In this document: one piece after another, positions 1 to 11,072 of the stretch
Layout: every line of letters begins with the position of its first letter
Position numbering within the stretch: position 1 is the stretch's first letter
Origin: Melitaea cinxia
Lineage: Eukaryota; Arthropoda; Insecta; Lepidoptera; Nymphalidae
Assembly (NCBI RefSeq): GCF_905220565.1
Contig: NC_059419.1
Location: 10,804,670-10,868,669 of the forward strand
DNA: 64,000 nucleotides
Reading direction: 5' to 3'
Made by a program: the position numbers and the translations under genes
Notes under the pieces: model-generated
Told to the model about the DNA's origin: nothing
Database searches by the model: none
What the model saw: only the letters and a program-made list of their open reading frames with translations

Positions 1-780
1 ATATAAACACTTATATTTACAACAAAGTCACAACAGTAAAAACCGACAGTTATGGTAAAAATATTAATATAGAAATATCACAAAAAAAAAATACTCAAAA
101 TTTTCTATTAAATGATAATATAAATTGAATATTACTAATTAATGCTTAAGTAGTAGTCATTTTAATTTTGTTAATTTTCACTATCAAGTATCATCCATCA
201 TCAATATAACGCTTTACGGAGCTTTATTTAACAAATTTTCCTTAAGAGCCATTTCACAAAAATCGGTAACAATCCGCGAAATTGTAATATTTTGACGTCG
301 TTAATCTCAGTGTTGGATGCAATAATGTAATTTATATTCTTGAAATATAATAGAGCAGCCTTTGTTGTAGTCCATAGTCAGATCAGAATTTTGATTTATA
401 TTATGTGTATAAAATTATCAACCTTTTCATCAGCCTCCTCCCTGGGTAAACGGTCGCAATGTATACTTTGAAGTCCTACTTTTCAATAACCTCTACGTTG
501 AAATCATTTTAAAAAAATATCATAATATGTGCAATATAATTTTGTTGTCCACTATCATAGATTTTTATTCCATTTGTGTCTCTATTAAACGATAAAAAAA
601 ATTTAAAGTTACGAATATTTTCCAAATAAGTACAATTTTAAAAGCGATATTTCTCTTAGAAAACTAAGAAATTTTAACGAACTATCTTCATCAAAGTAAA
701 CTTACATCATTAAGGAATACAAAAAAAAAAATAATTAAAAGATGTAATTATTTTTAATACATTTTATATTAAATAATAAA

Positions 781-905
781 AAGATAGTATATATTGCCAC
801 GCATCAAGCCCGGTAAATCAGTCGAGCGCTAGCGCTCTTAGAGGTAAGGTCCACGCCAAATTCTGCGCAGCCGTCTCTTTCGCTCACACGCGCCAAGCGC
901 CTGTT
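781..905. other. GC-rich patch with a short palindrome
   Basis: A locally GC- and CpG-rich stretch in otherwise very AT-rich DNA. It includes the perfect palindrome GAGCGCTAGCGCTC at about 824-837. No convincing open frame was found. It could be a promoter, a non-coding first exon or a repeat fragment. Confidence 0.3.
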
Positions 906-3900
906 GTTATAGCGGATAAAACGCATTTGATACTTTCATAATAAAATATAAATAAAATAAACATATTACGAAAATGACTGTAAAATAATATAATGATAAT
1001 TTCTGTAAACAAATGTATAATTTAATTTTCTTTTCTCACACTATCAATACAAATAGGCATTTCAATCTGTTTGTCTTGTTATTTGTTAATTAATACGTTT
1101 GTCGGTGTCGATGTCATTAAATGCTTTTTTATTCATATCGTAAATATTAGATTCATTCGTAAACTGAAAAAACTAAATCAACTTAAAAAAATTGTTTCAT
1201 AAAATTGATTTTTTTTATTTTATTTTAAATTTATTGACTGTTGTTATATAACATACTTGAAATTTTTAACAAATTAATTATGTAAAAAACATTTTATACC
1301 ATAGTTATAATTTTTATTATACATCAGAAAATGATCACGATGGTCTTTTGGTTGTCACACTATACGTACTAGCACAAAGATCGCGCGGCTCGTACGACTC
1401 GCGCGATGCGACCAAATTTACCTAAACATGCAGAGCGTAAAATTGTGAAATGGCTCTTAAATCACATTTGTTTAAATGAACAAAATTAATGGTGCGCAAG
1501 AATATCATAAGTCGTGAGTTCAAAAATACAAAGTAAGTTATATTACGTCGCTGTAATAGCAAATATCGTCAGTATAACACTGACAAACCAAATAAAACAT
1601 TAAACTATGTAACTATATCCAGTTTTAATACAAAAACTCGGTAGCTTTAAGCTATTGAACCATTTAAAAATTTATGAAAGTGTTAATCTAAATTTCGCGA
1701 AAACAGCGACGCTAATACATACAATATTAACCTAAGTGGGTTACTTCAGTCTCATTGAAGCATTTTTGCAAAATCGCTTTTATTTATATCCTTAAGAAAA
1801 TGATCCACGATTAGAATCTCGTATTGTTTCCTTTAGCTCCAGACTATAATGAAAAAATTAATAATCCAATCTGTCCCAGTGACTTTACATATAACTTAAT
1901 TTTAATAACTGAAGTTGATTCAAGATTCTTCAGTTACAAGAGAAGTTTTTAATATTTGAAAAGTAGGACATAAGTGACGTAAGTTAGGGCATGTCATGAT
2001 GTCAGCTACATTGTTACAACTAACTCACGGTTTAAGATATGATAATGATTCAGTAAGTACATATGTAAGATAATACATAGTATATCAATTCATATCTGAC
2101 AGGTAGCTTAATAAAATCGCGCCCAAATGATTTTATTTAATAAAATAATTATCCATAAAAATAAAAATGAATGTTGCTAAGCGCATAACTCGAGAATGGC
2201 TCGACCAATTCGGCATTTTTTTTTGTGTGTTCCTTAAGCCCCAAGGAAGGTTTCAATACAAAAAACATTCTACTATTAACTTTTGGAAGAACGAAGTCTG
2301 TCCGGGTAGCTAGTAATGAAATATTTTTTTGTGGACCTACGTTCTATTTTACCTCATAACTTTTTATTTAGTATATCAATTTTACAAATTTAACACACAC
2401 AGTAGGGCACAGCAGGAATTTCCTGCTCAAAATACGGAGCAGCCTGACTGGGGTAGTACCTCGACCTTACAGAAGATCACAGCAAAATAATACTGTTTTC
2501 AAGCAGTATTGTGTTCCTGTTGGTGAGTAAGGTGACCCGAGCTCCTGGGGGGATTGGGGATTGGGTCGGCAACGCGCTTGCGATGCTTCTGGTGTTGCAG
2601 GTGTCTATAAGCTACGGCAATCGCTTACCATCAGGTGAGCCGTACGCTTGTTTTCCGACCTAGTGACAAAAAAAAATTCAATAATTCTTTTTTTAATCGA
2701 AAACTAGTGCTTGTCATGTTTTGTTTCAATAATTATGATCGATATCTGACGAGTAAATAGAATTATCTTTAATAATGCGTATCTACTTGACAAAGTTTTT
2801 CATCCATCTACGTTGTACTACTGGTAGATGTAATTGAAGTAGATTTTTTTCGTTTGTAAGCAAAAAAAAAATACAGTGTTTCATAGTCATTTCTAAAAAA
2901 TCTAAAATAAATTTAAAAAAGTGTGTCAGCTCCGACACATGACTGGATTACTCCTTTAAATCGACTGTCTACATAGGCACAAAAAAGGCTTACTAGTCTA
3001 AGAAAAAGATTAATACCATATCAAATGGTAAATAAACGAAGCAAATAACGCCATCTAGCGCGTTGGCGCTATTAGAAAACGTAATTAACAAAAACGCAAC
3101 CAGGTCATTCGTTCAGTAGATTTAACTCCTCATTTTTTTCATACCTGGGGGCCTTATATGAAAATCGATTATTAAGGAGTAAACTCAAGTAAACTCCAAA
3201 TCTCTTTATTCAAGACTTTCGAACCACTTTTGTCGACATTCGGTTTTCTATTAATTCTAATTCTTAATACGTGATGGGCTACGTGTCCAAATTTTTAACT
3301 GTGTTAACACTTACTGCAGCCTATATCAGTACAATCAAATGGATAAATAGGTTTTATCAAATTATCATATATCTGTATTAATATTATAAAGCTAAAAAGT
3401 TTGTTTATATCGCGCTAATCTCAGGAGGAATTGCTTTGAAATGCAAAATCGTTTTTGTGTTCTTTAGCACATTTATATGCTTAGGCTATAGGCTATTTTT
3501 TCTCAAATTAACGCGTATGAAACCGCGGGCCAGAGCTAGTTAAATATATAATTTTTTTTTTAATTTATCTGAACTGTACATAACATTACTAATATATTCT
3601 TTTTTTTAATTCAAAAAAAAAAAAAAAATTGGAGGTTTTATAGAATATATTCTTAAAATATATTCTTATATTCTTATCATTATCTTATTCTTATATAGAG
3701 AATATATTCGTAAAGGCTTGTAATAATACGTACTAAAACTTAATTAAAATTTTAAATGTCAACATCAAAGCCAACAGCTTTGGATAACGCTATTTGACAG
3801 ATGACGGTATCCGACAGATAAAAGTTCTTTTTCACCGTCGAATTCAACTTTATTTATAAGATTTTTCTATTCGCACAAATGAAACAAAAACTATCTATTA

Positions 3901-4916
3901 ATGGAGGTGAAATACCTTTGCCCAAATGACGCATTCTACCCCGTACTGTTAAATTCTAATCGTAACTTATTTGCAGGATAAACTTTATCCATAACTGGTG
4001 CAACAGGCCATAATTAAAACAAACATAAATATTAATTATTAGATATTATATCCTTTTCCAAGTACACTTTAACATATTGCGGAGTTTCTTGCGGATTCTT
4101 CTCCGCATAATCTACATTCCGAATCAGTGGTAGCCATGTGGAAGCTACGAATACAATTAAATAAATAAAAATAGCTGTACCCTACTCGCGCCGCTACACT
4201 TTTTATCAATCATTAGAATCGGTACACCCAGTAAAAAGTTATGCGGATTTTCGAGAGTTTCCCTCGATTTCTCTTGGATCCCATCATCAGATCCTGGTTT
4301 CCTTATCATGGTATCAAATTAGGGATATCTCCTTTCCAAAAAAAAAAAGAATTATCAAAGTCGGTTTATAATCGACGGAGTTATCCCCGAACATACATAA
4401 AAAAATCTATATATACGGTCGAATTGAGCAACCTCCTCCTTTTTTGAAGGCGGTTAAAAACTAGCTGTGTATTGCGGTACGGTCAGCGTAATTTTAGAAT
4501 TCAGTAGGAATATCGGTGTAAAAAGTAGTCCACGTGTTATTCTAGATCGTCAACTATTTACGTAACTACTAAGTGTTATAACAAAGCGAAGGTATTTTTT
4601 TTTTTGAAAAATATTAACAAACATACTTTTATGCATACTTACAAAATTTCGCGTTCATAAGAAAATAACCAATATCCAAAGATGAAAAATAAGTAGAATT
4701 AATATTTAAAATTGACATAAAAATTGATAATTGATGAGATAGAATTAAAAATTTAAAAATCGATCCTTAAAAATTGTGACATTTATAAAGTAGGACTAAT
4801 ATAACTTTAATTTGTAAAATGACAATCTACTAATCAAAATCGAAGCAATTTTTATATTAAGATTAAGTAGAGGCTTGTATATTTAATATTATTCAGGTAC
4901 TTATTTATACAATATG

Positions 4917-5030
4917 CGGGGCGTGTTTAGTTGGCGAGTGGAGCGGACTGGAGCGCTCAGCGCGGCCGCTTCGTGACCGCGACGTTGCCGTCCCTTGCCG
5001 TCGCCTGCTCGTGTTGGGCTGCCAAGTAAA
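4917..5030. promoter_or_regulatory. GC-rich island, possible promoter or non-coding first exon
   Basis: About 110 bases are strikingly GC-rich, with many CpG dinucleotides and a NotI-type GCGGCCGC core, inside DNA that is about two-thirds A/T. It lies about 0.8 kb upstream of the MADF start codon, so it could be an upstream promoter or non-coding exon for that gene or for one outside the window. No TATA or initiator motif can be fixed with confidence. Confidence 0.3.
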
Positions 5031-5769
5031 TAGTTATTTGTGATTATGGGGAAAATTTTTAATTTATAAAAGTTAAATTAAGTTTAACAGAACGATTTAG
5101 TTTTGAAGTGAATCTTTTTTACGCACGCTCCACTTGGGTAGTAAGCTGGTGAATGCTTGACAAGAACGTTACGAAAAGTAGTAGTGTTTTACAGAATATG
5201 AACGACGTGTGTCGCATAAACCATTAAATAATATAATTAAAATACATATGCCAAGACGTCAGCTGCTTAATTTTTTTTTTGCTTGATAATATTATTTTCA
5301 CTTGTAATATATAAGTTTGCACGCATTCTGGACATCATACGACAAACGCCATAGTAATGAAGACAAACTCGAGCCAATATATGTATAATATTTAAATTTC
5401 TGTTTGTAAAAAATGGGTGGTATGGATAATTTTCCTTATGTTATTTGTAATTATTCGTATGCTGATGATTTTTAATTATAATAAAGCAAGAGATAATATG
5501 AAGATAAAGGCCACAGTGCTACGAAAAGAAAAATCTAAAAATAATATTTACGTTTTGTTACTCGCTAATGACATGAAACTTACAATAATTTTTAATATCG
5601 AAAAGTATTTATTTATGAATTAATTATTAATTTATAATTTTTTTATTAATTATTAATTTTAGGAATGTATTTAATAAAATGTATAAATCTACTATTAATC
5701 ACATCAAATAAGTAAAAACAACAAATTTCAACAGTAACTAATTATAAAAAAAATGTGTAACCAAACAAA

Positions 5770-5852
5770 TTTTAGGGTAAACACAATAACGCGAGCTGGC
5801 AATACTTTTCCGAGTCGGAGTCGTCTCAGACCCGTCACGCGAGCACTGCAAA
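5770..5852 (+). promoter_or_regulatory. Probable 5' leader/promoter of the MADF gene
   Basis: The base composition rises in GC just before the ATG at 5853, as is usual for a transcribed insect 5' UTR. No TATA box stands out. The exact transcription start cannot be read from sequence alone. Confidence 0.35.
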
Positions 5853-8800
5853 ATGTCTTTACCATTCAACAGGGCATTAGATTTAAAATTACTTTCGTTA
5901 GTCAAAGAAAATCCAATAATTTATGACTCGAAAAATGCTAAGTATTTAGACTTTGATACAAGAGAGGTTGTGTGGCAGAAAATTGGTGATTCTCTAAATC
6001 GACCTGGTAAGTTATAATGAATATTAGAATATTGTTCTTTTATAGTGACTAATATTTTGATTTATGTATTCTGTATACCGGTATTACTTATGTTATAGCG
6101 GTTTCGCCGACGTTTATTTGAAAAAATTTACAAATTAATGTAGCTTATAGCCTTCTTCGATAAATGGACTAACCAATACAAAAATAATTTTTAAATTTGA
6201 ACATTTCGTTCCTGAAATTAACGCATCGAAACAATCAATAATAGGATAAATAAATAAAAAGTAAATTAGGTTGATGTTTTCAATATTGAAATAATTATTG
6301 TCCTTGTTTAGTTATTGTTATTTTTAATACATTATTATGTACGTAAAATATTCGAAATAATAATATAACACTAGCTTTGCTCGCGACTTCATCCGCGTGG
6401 TATTTAACAAAAAAGTTATTTTTCAGTTCGCAGAGTTATAAAATAAATAAATTTCTAAAATAAAAGTAGCCTAAGTTATTCCTTACCACATCAGCTATCT
6501 GCCAGTGAAACTCGCGTCAAAATCGATTCAGCCGTTTCAGAGATTAGCCGGAATAAACAGACAGACAAAAATTTAAAAACATTTCATTTTGGTATATGCA
6601 TCGTGTATACATCCGTATGCATTTAGTAAAAGCTGTTATTTTAATATTACAAACACGCAATTTATTTGTATAGTTGTATCGATGAGATAGTATTAAAAAT
6701 GTTGTCTCCACAGCAGTAATGAAGCTATGACATTTTATTGTTGGCGCCACAACGCATAGATTCTTTTTTTTTAAATGTAACTATTATTCGAAACGCATAT
6801 ACTCGTACATATTTCCCACATCTTCCTCTCTTTTCCTCTTCTCTCCTGTACCTTCACCTGAGGGAAGAAAAGAACAACGCATAACGATGCGTCGACAGCG
6901 CTCGTGTTGACGTCGTGAACTATCGAGTATCAATGTGTGTTGAAAAAGACGTAAATATTAAAATATTTGTTTGCTCGTAAACGAAAAAAAAAAAACCGAC
7001 TTCAATTACATCGAAAATTAATACAACCTAAGTAGACGAAATAATAAATAAATAATAGTCAAGCAAATGCGCGTTATCAAAGATTACTCAAAAAGTAGTC
7101 ATCAGATCTCGATTAAATTTAAATGGAACTACAAGTATAGGCTTTTGATTAAAACAAGAATTGTCAAAATCGGTTTACCCAGTGAGAAGTTATGCGGTAC
7201 AATACAAGGTAGGTCGACGATAAATAGTCAAGTAAATACGTATCTATACATATAATAAATTGGTAAAAAAGTCAAAACTGTACATTGAATATTTTTTTAA
7301 AAGAATACTTGGGTTTGATCTACAATCGACACCGAAGCCAAAAATATAGTTTTTAGAATTTGTGTCTGTTTGTCTGTATGTATGTCCGGGATAAACTCAA
7401 AAGGTACTGCATGGATTAACTTCAAATTTGGCACGAATATTATTAAGAAGTCGGGTCAACATATAGGCTACATATTATCACGCTATCACCTACGCGGAAC
7501 GAGCAGTGAACCTTTATTTCTTCAACGCATTCTGTAACAACGTGTAATCTAACGACGCATATTTGAATGTTGTTGTTATTATGCTAGCTAGCTTCACACT
7601 ATAAAAATCACGCAATATAAGTAACTAAGCCGATAAACATAATTAAATGAATATAAGTAGACAAGACAATTTTAAAGTAGTCTATGAGATTTTTCTGTAG
7701 ATATGAAATGTAAAGAAGAAACGGGTAAATGAATGTTATTTTAAAAGGTATAATCGTAGGTATTTTTGGTGCTGTATAGCGTTCACGCAGACGACGTCGC
7801 GGGCAGCAGCTAGTTACTAGATATAACTCAAAAAGGATCACATGACACGGACCACCTTTCGTTTAAAACAAAAATCCTCAAAATCGGTCAACCCAGTCAA
7901 AAGTTCTGAGGTTAAAATACATTTAAAAAAAAATACAATCGAAGTGAGAACCTTCTCCTTTTTTGTAAGTCGGTTAAAAAGACTCCGCGCGCAAATGACA
8001 TGCCTCCCGCTTAATTGTGTAATAAACCGATCTAAAAATGAAAAATCAGTCGGTCCCGGTTCTTTCTCCATGTAGGAGGAAGATCCAAGCTTAGTCCACC
8101 ACGCTGTTCCAATACATGCTGGCGGATATGTTCCCCACTATGCCATGATCACTATCAGATGTATATGATAACAACCGAGACCGACAGCTTAACGTGCTCT
8201 CCGAGGCACGGTGGAAAGACCCACAAGAACAGACATCCAGTCTATTCTTATGGGTCTCCCGACCGTGAAACCGGAAAGGAAATTTGTAATTGTATTAATA
8301 ATAATGTATTATATGTAAATATGTAATAATAATGTATTGTGTAAATACTAATATCCACCCCGAGCATGATTCGAGACCACAAAGCGCCGGTGTTTAGGTG
8401 CGTACATGACACACGCATCACTACACCCGAGCGATTGTTACTTAATATACATACGAGTATATCGTCATATAATTATATTAATACGCTAAGGTTAAGATGT
8501 TTGCCTCCCTTTTTAGAAAAAAACCCCACAATCACTCCACATAAATTATATATCATTTTATAGATTTATGCTTTGTCTACCGGCATCCATAACTAAAAAA
8601 ATTATATATGACGCCTTTAATTTTGAAACAACGTCAAAATGATTGGCGGTCGGTAAATTTTTTACTTCGCTCGCTTCAGCCTGTAATATCCCACTGGTGA
8701 GCATGGGCCTCTTTTCTCATGTAGGAGAAGGATCCTGCTGCTCCAGTGCGGGTTGGCGGATTAATTTTTTTACTTTTTTAGTGTGAATTACTCGCACGGG

Positions 8801-9890
8801 TATGCTAGTCTATATATTACGTGAAGCAAAAACTTTGTACCCGTCTTTACGAAAATTGCGCGTACGGATGAGTATAAAATTTCGCACACTTATAGTTTAT
8901 ATAGAGGAGTACAGAATGCTAATACTTTTTTTAAATATACTTAAAAACACATTAAATCAACAAAAAAAAAAAAACATTACAAACATATTTGGCACACACA
9001 CACACGCACATATATTTTTTTTGTTTATTGTTAAAGTCTGTATTGTATTGTTAACTATTATTATATATAAAAAAGCCTCGATATTCTTATAAACCAACTA
9101 GAGAATTCTTGATGACAGTCCAACGTAATTATGTTGGAAGTTTGAAAATGTCTTCAAAATAATTACATACTGTTTTGGAAAAAAGAAAATAAAATATCAA
9201 TTCTTATAATTAAATAAAACTCTGCCGTCTTTGTGACTATTATATAATTTCAAAATAGTAATGAAAATAAATGTAGTGTAATTTTTTACAGCCCGCTTTA
9301 AACTTTTCTTTAAAATGTATACTTTAAAGGTTATTTTGCATATATTAATTTAAATAATTGATGTATAAATTTCAGCGCAAATCTGCAAAACGCGATGGGT
9401 GAACATACGTGACATAATGAGACGCAAGATCAAGGACAGACTGAGGAATCCGAACCAAAGGAGTTACAACTACAAGTACGAAGATGAACTGGCATGGCTG
9501 CTTCCATATTTCAAAATATCCAACTTGAACAGTACCAATGAAGAATACGCTGCGTTCTTTGATGAAACCAATGACTGTTCGGTCGAAATAGCGGATGCGT
9601 TTGAAAACGAAACAGGTGAATATTGCCACGAGGAGAGAGAAATTAAACCGAATATAAGTTTCCGGAAACGTTCGGAAGATTCCGGAACATATGGTAAAGA
9701 GTTTCAAGAACTAAATCCAGCGGATCCATTGGACGTCTTCCTGATAACGATAGGTTCGACGCTGAGAAAATTCAGTCCTTATTACTTGAATCAGGCGAAA
9801 AGTAAAATTTTCCAGGCTGTTCAGGATTATGAGTTGCAGCAGATGGTTAATAAAGATGACCAGCCAAGTAGTAGTGATTCGAAGAGGTAG
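5853..9890 (+). CDS. MADF-BESS domain protein (two exons)
   Basis: Exons are 5853-6006 and 9376-9890, joined with GT/AG borders (donor GTAAGT at 6007, acceptor TTTCAG ending 9375). They give 669 nt, 222 aa plus stop. Residues about 9-95 form an MADF (Myb/SANT-like) DNA-binding domain: it opens LKLLSLVKENPIIYD, has the W-K-IG-SL helix, and has the signature CKTRW straddling the splice junction followed by LAWLLPYF. Residues about 163-200 (DPLDVFLITIGSTLRKFSP) match a BESS protein-interaction motif. Between them is an acidic then basic linker. MADF-BESS proteins are nuclear transcription regulators, greatly expanded in insects. The start is the first ATG after a GC-rich leader and gives the expected MADF N-terminus about eight residues in. 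The target is unknown. The 3.4-kb intron is full of repeats. Confidence 0.93.
6007..9375 (+). other. Repeat-rich intron of the MADF gene
   Basis: It contains dispersed repeats at about 6368-6660, 6985-7260, 7283-7605, 7815-7985, a SINE tail at 8060-8275, and another SINE piece at 8670-8760. It also has a short CA-rich run near 8995-9010. No additional exon of the MADF gene is needed, since the two exons join in frame and complete the domain. Confidence 0.6.
7283..7605 (+). repeat. Dispersed repeat, copy 1 of a close pair
   Basis: Nearly identical for about 300 bases to 18753-19080, including the shared TGTCTGTTTGTCTGTATGTA stretch and an internal AAGTCGGGTCAACATATAGG. Copy 2 cuts a tRNA gene. 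The family was not recognised by name. Confidence 0.8.
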
Positions 9891-10352
9891 GGTATAAAGA
9901 GGCTGATTATTTGTCGGTTTGAAAACATTTCAGAAATGTGCCGATTTTGTGAATATTAGGAACAATGCCTTCACCGAGTTAAGAATACGCTAAGCTTTGT
10001 GCTAGAATATAAAATCTTAAAATACCTTTTAAAAAGATCACACGGTGTTTTCAGCCAAGCTTCAGCGTGTTTTGACATTCGCATGAATATGGCCAACTAA
10101 AAAAAGGATTTATTTTTGTTCCTATAAAAGTTGAAGGTCTGCAATAAATATCGCGGGTATATATGAATATGTGAATTTTTAAAATAATATTTTAAACAGC
10201 ATTTCACCATACACGTGTATAAATATTATGCAACGCGCAAACAAAATAAGATTTTACATTTTGTCAAACCTAAATCATGGTATCACGTGTATTGTTTTGT
10301 ATCGACAAGAATTGTTTTATATATTTTAAGTAACAGTTAAGTGAATGTTTTT

Positions 10353-10358
10353 AATAAA
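10353..10358 (+). terminator. Polyadenylation signal of the MADF gene
   Basis: AATAAA lies 463 bases after the stop codon, followed by a T-rich stretch. An earlier AATAAA at 10143-10148 could give a shorter 3' UTR. Confidence 0.55.
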
Positions 10359-10480
10359 TATTTTTGTATAAAGTTATTTTTATTGGTGTTCAATAACCAA
10401 AGTATATTCAGTACAATATTAAGAGGTAAGTATTGAAGGTACTAAATTGGTTGTGCGACTTAGCTGCGCAATAAAACAAG

Positions 10481-10830
10481 ATTCTAAACATTTTTGAATA
10501 TCATATCAAAAATTGACCGCTCCAGCGGGATTCGAACCCGCGTCTCCGACTGACCGCGTAGGCGCTCTAGCCAATTAAGCTATGGAACGATGTACCCACT
10601 AGAGCGAAATTTTTGATATGATGAATTTTTGATATGACCCGTTACGCTTAAACCGAAAGTAAAAGCTCTAGCGGGTACATCGTTCCATAGCTTAATTGGC
10701 TAGAGCGCCGACACGGTCAGTCGGAGACGCGGGTTCGAATCCCGCTGGAGCGGTCAATTTTTGATATGATATTCAAAAATGTTTAGAATTCCTAATGTGT
10801 GGGTAACACAAAAATAAAATCGTACATATT
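10481..10830. repeat. Large palindrome made of two head-to-head tRNA-like elements
   Basis: The left arm (tRNA-like unit 10517-10589, minus) and the right arm (10681-10753, plus) are inverted copies. They share flanks: ATCATATCAAAAATT on the left and its complement on the right, plus a further ATTCTAAACATTTTTGAATA outer arm. About 90 bases separate the two tRNA-like cores. The arms could fold into a long hairpin. It sits in the gap between the two convergent genes. Confidence 0.8.
10681..10753 (+). repeat. tRNA-like core of a mobile element
   Basis: 73 bases fold as a full cloverleaf: 7-bp acceptor, 4-bp D stem, 5-bp anticodon stem CCGAC/GTCGG and a GCGGG TTCGAAT CCCGC T arm. The anticodon loop reads ACGGTCA, so position 33 is C rather than the near-universal U. 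It is therefore unlikely to be a working tRNA. Related copies lie at 10517-10589, 27912-27984, 34472-34544, 34770-34842 and 48792-48864, with a broken one at 38521-38715. Confidence 0.7.
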
Positions 10831-11001
10831 AAAAAAAGATTCATTATACTAATTGGTCAGCAACCAACCGTATGGCCCACCTGATGGTAAACGTTTACCG
10901 CAGCCTATAGTCGCCTGCGACACCAGAAGCATTGTAAGCGAATAAACACGAAATGCCTATACCTAGTTTATTGTGAATAAAAATGCCAAATTTAAGATCT
11001 A

Positions 11002-11012
11002 TTTATTTTATT
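11002..11012 (-). terminator. Polyadenylation signal of the giant vinculin-like gene
   Basis: Two overlapping AATAAA hexamers on the minus strand lie about 60 bases beyond the stop codon. Another lies a little further on, near 10965. Confidence 0.5.
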
Positions 11013-11072
11013 GCTTAATAATATAAATCAGATTCATGGTACAAAATATATAGTCTCTTCAAATTTGTGACG

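Larger units (their letters stand above)
1..5750. other. Non-coding, repeat-bearing region upstream of the MADF gene
   Basis: I see no credible exon here. The stretch is AT-rich with poly-A/T runs. It holds dispersed repeats (around 2095-2345, 2395-2670, 3370-3545 and 4205-4455, each with copies elsewhere in the window). Three unusually GC-rich patches occur at about 781-905, 1374-1420 and 4917-5030. The short open frames at 4241-4447 and 5417-5623 lie in repeat-like or very AT-rich DNA. The second has a YADDF-like string in another frame, perhaps a scrap of reverse transcriptase. Confidence 0.6.

Noticed and set aside
5417..5623. Open frame with a YADDF string in another frame, possible reverse transcriptase
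   Set aside because: Too short and AT-rich to support a call; only a scrap at best.
9372..9707. Minus-strand open frame of 111 codons
   Set aside because: Antisense shadow of the second MADF-BESS exon.
10517..10753. Possible functional tRNA-Thr(GGT) genes
   Set aside because: The cloverleaf is good but position 33 is C, and the unit is repeated with fixed non-tRNA flanks, so it is better called a mobile tRNA-like element.
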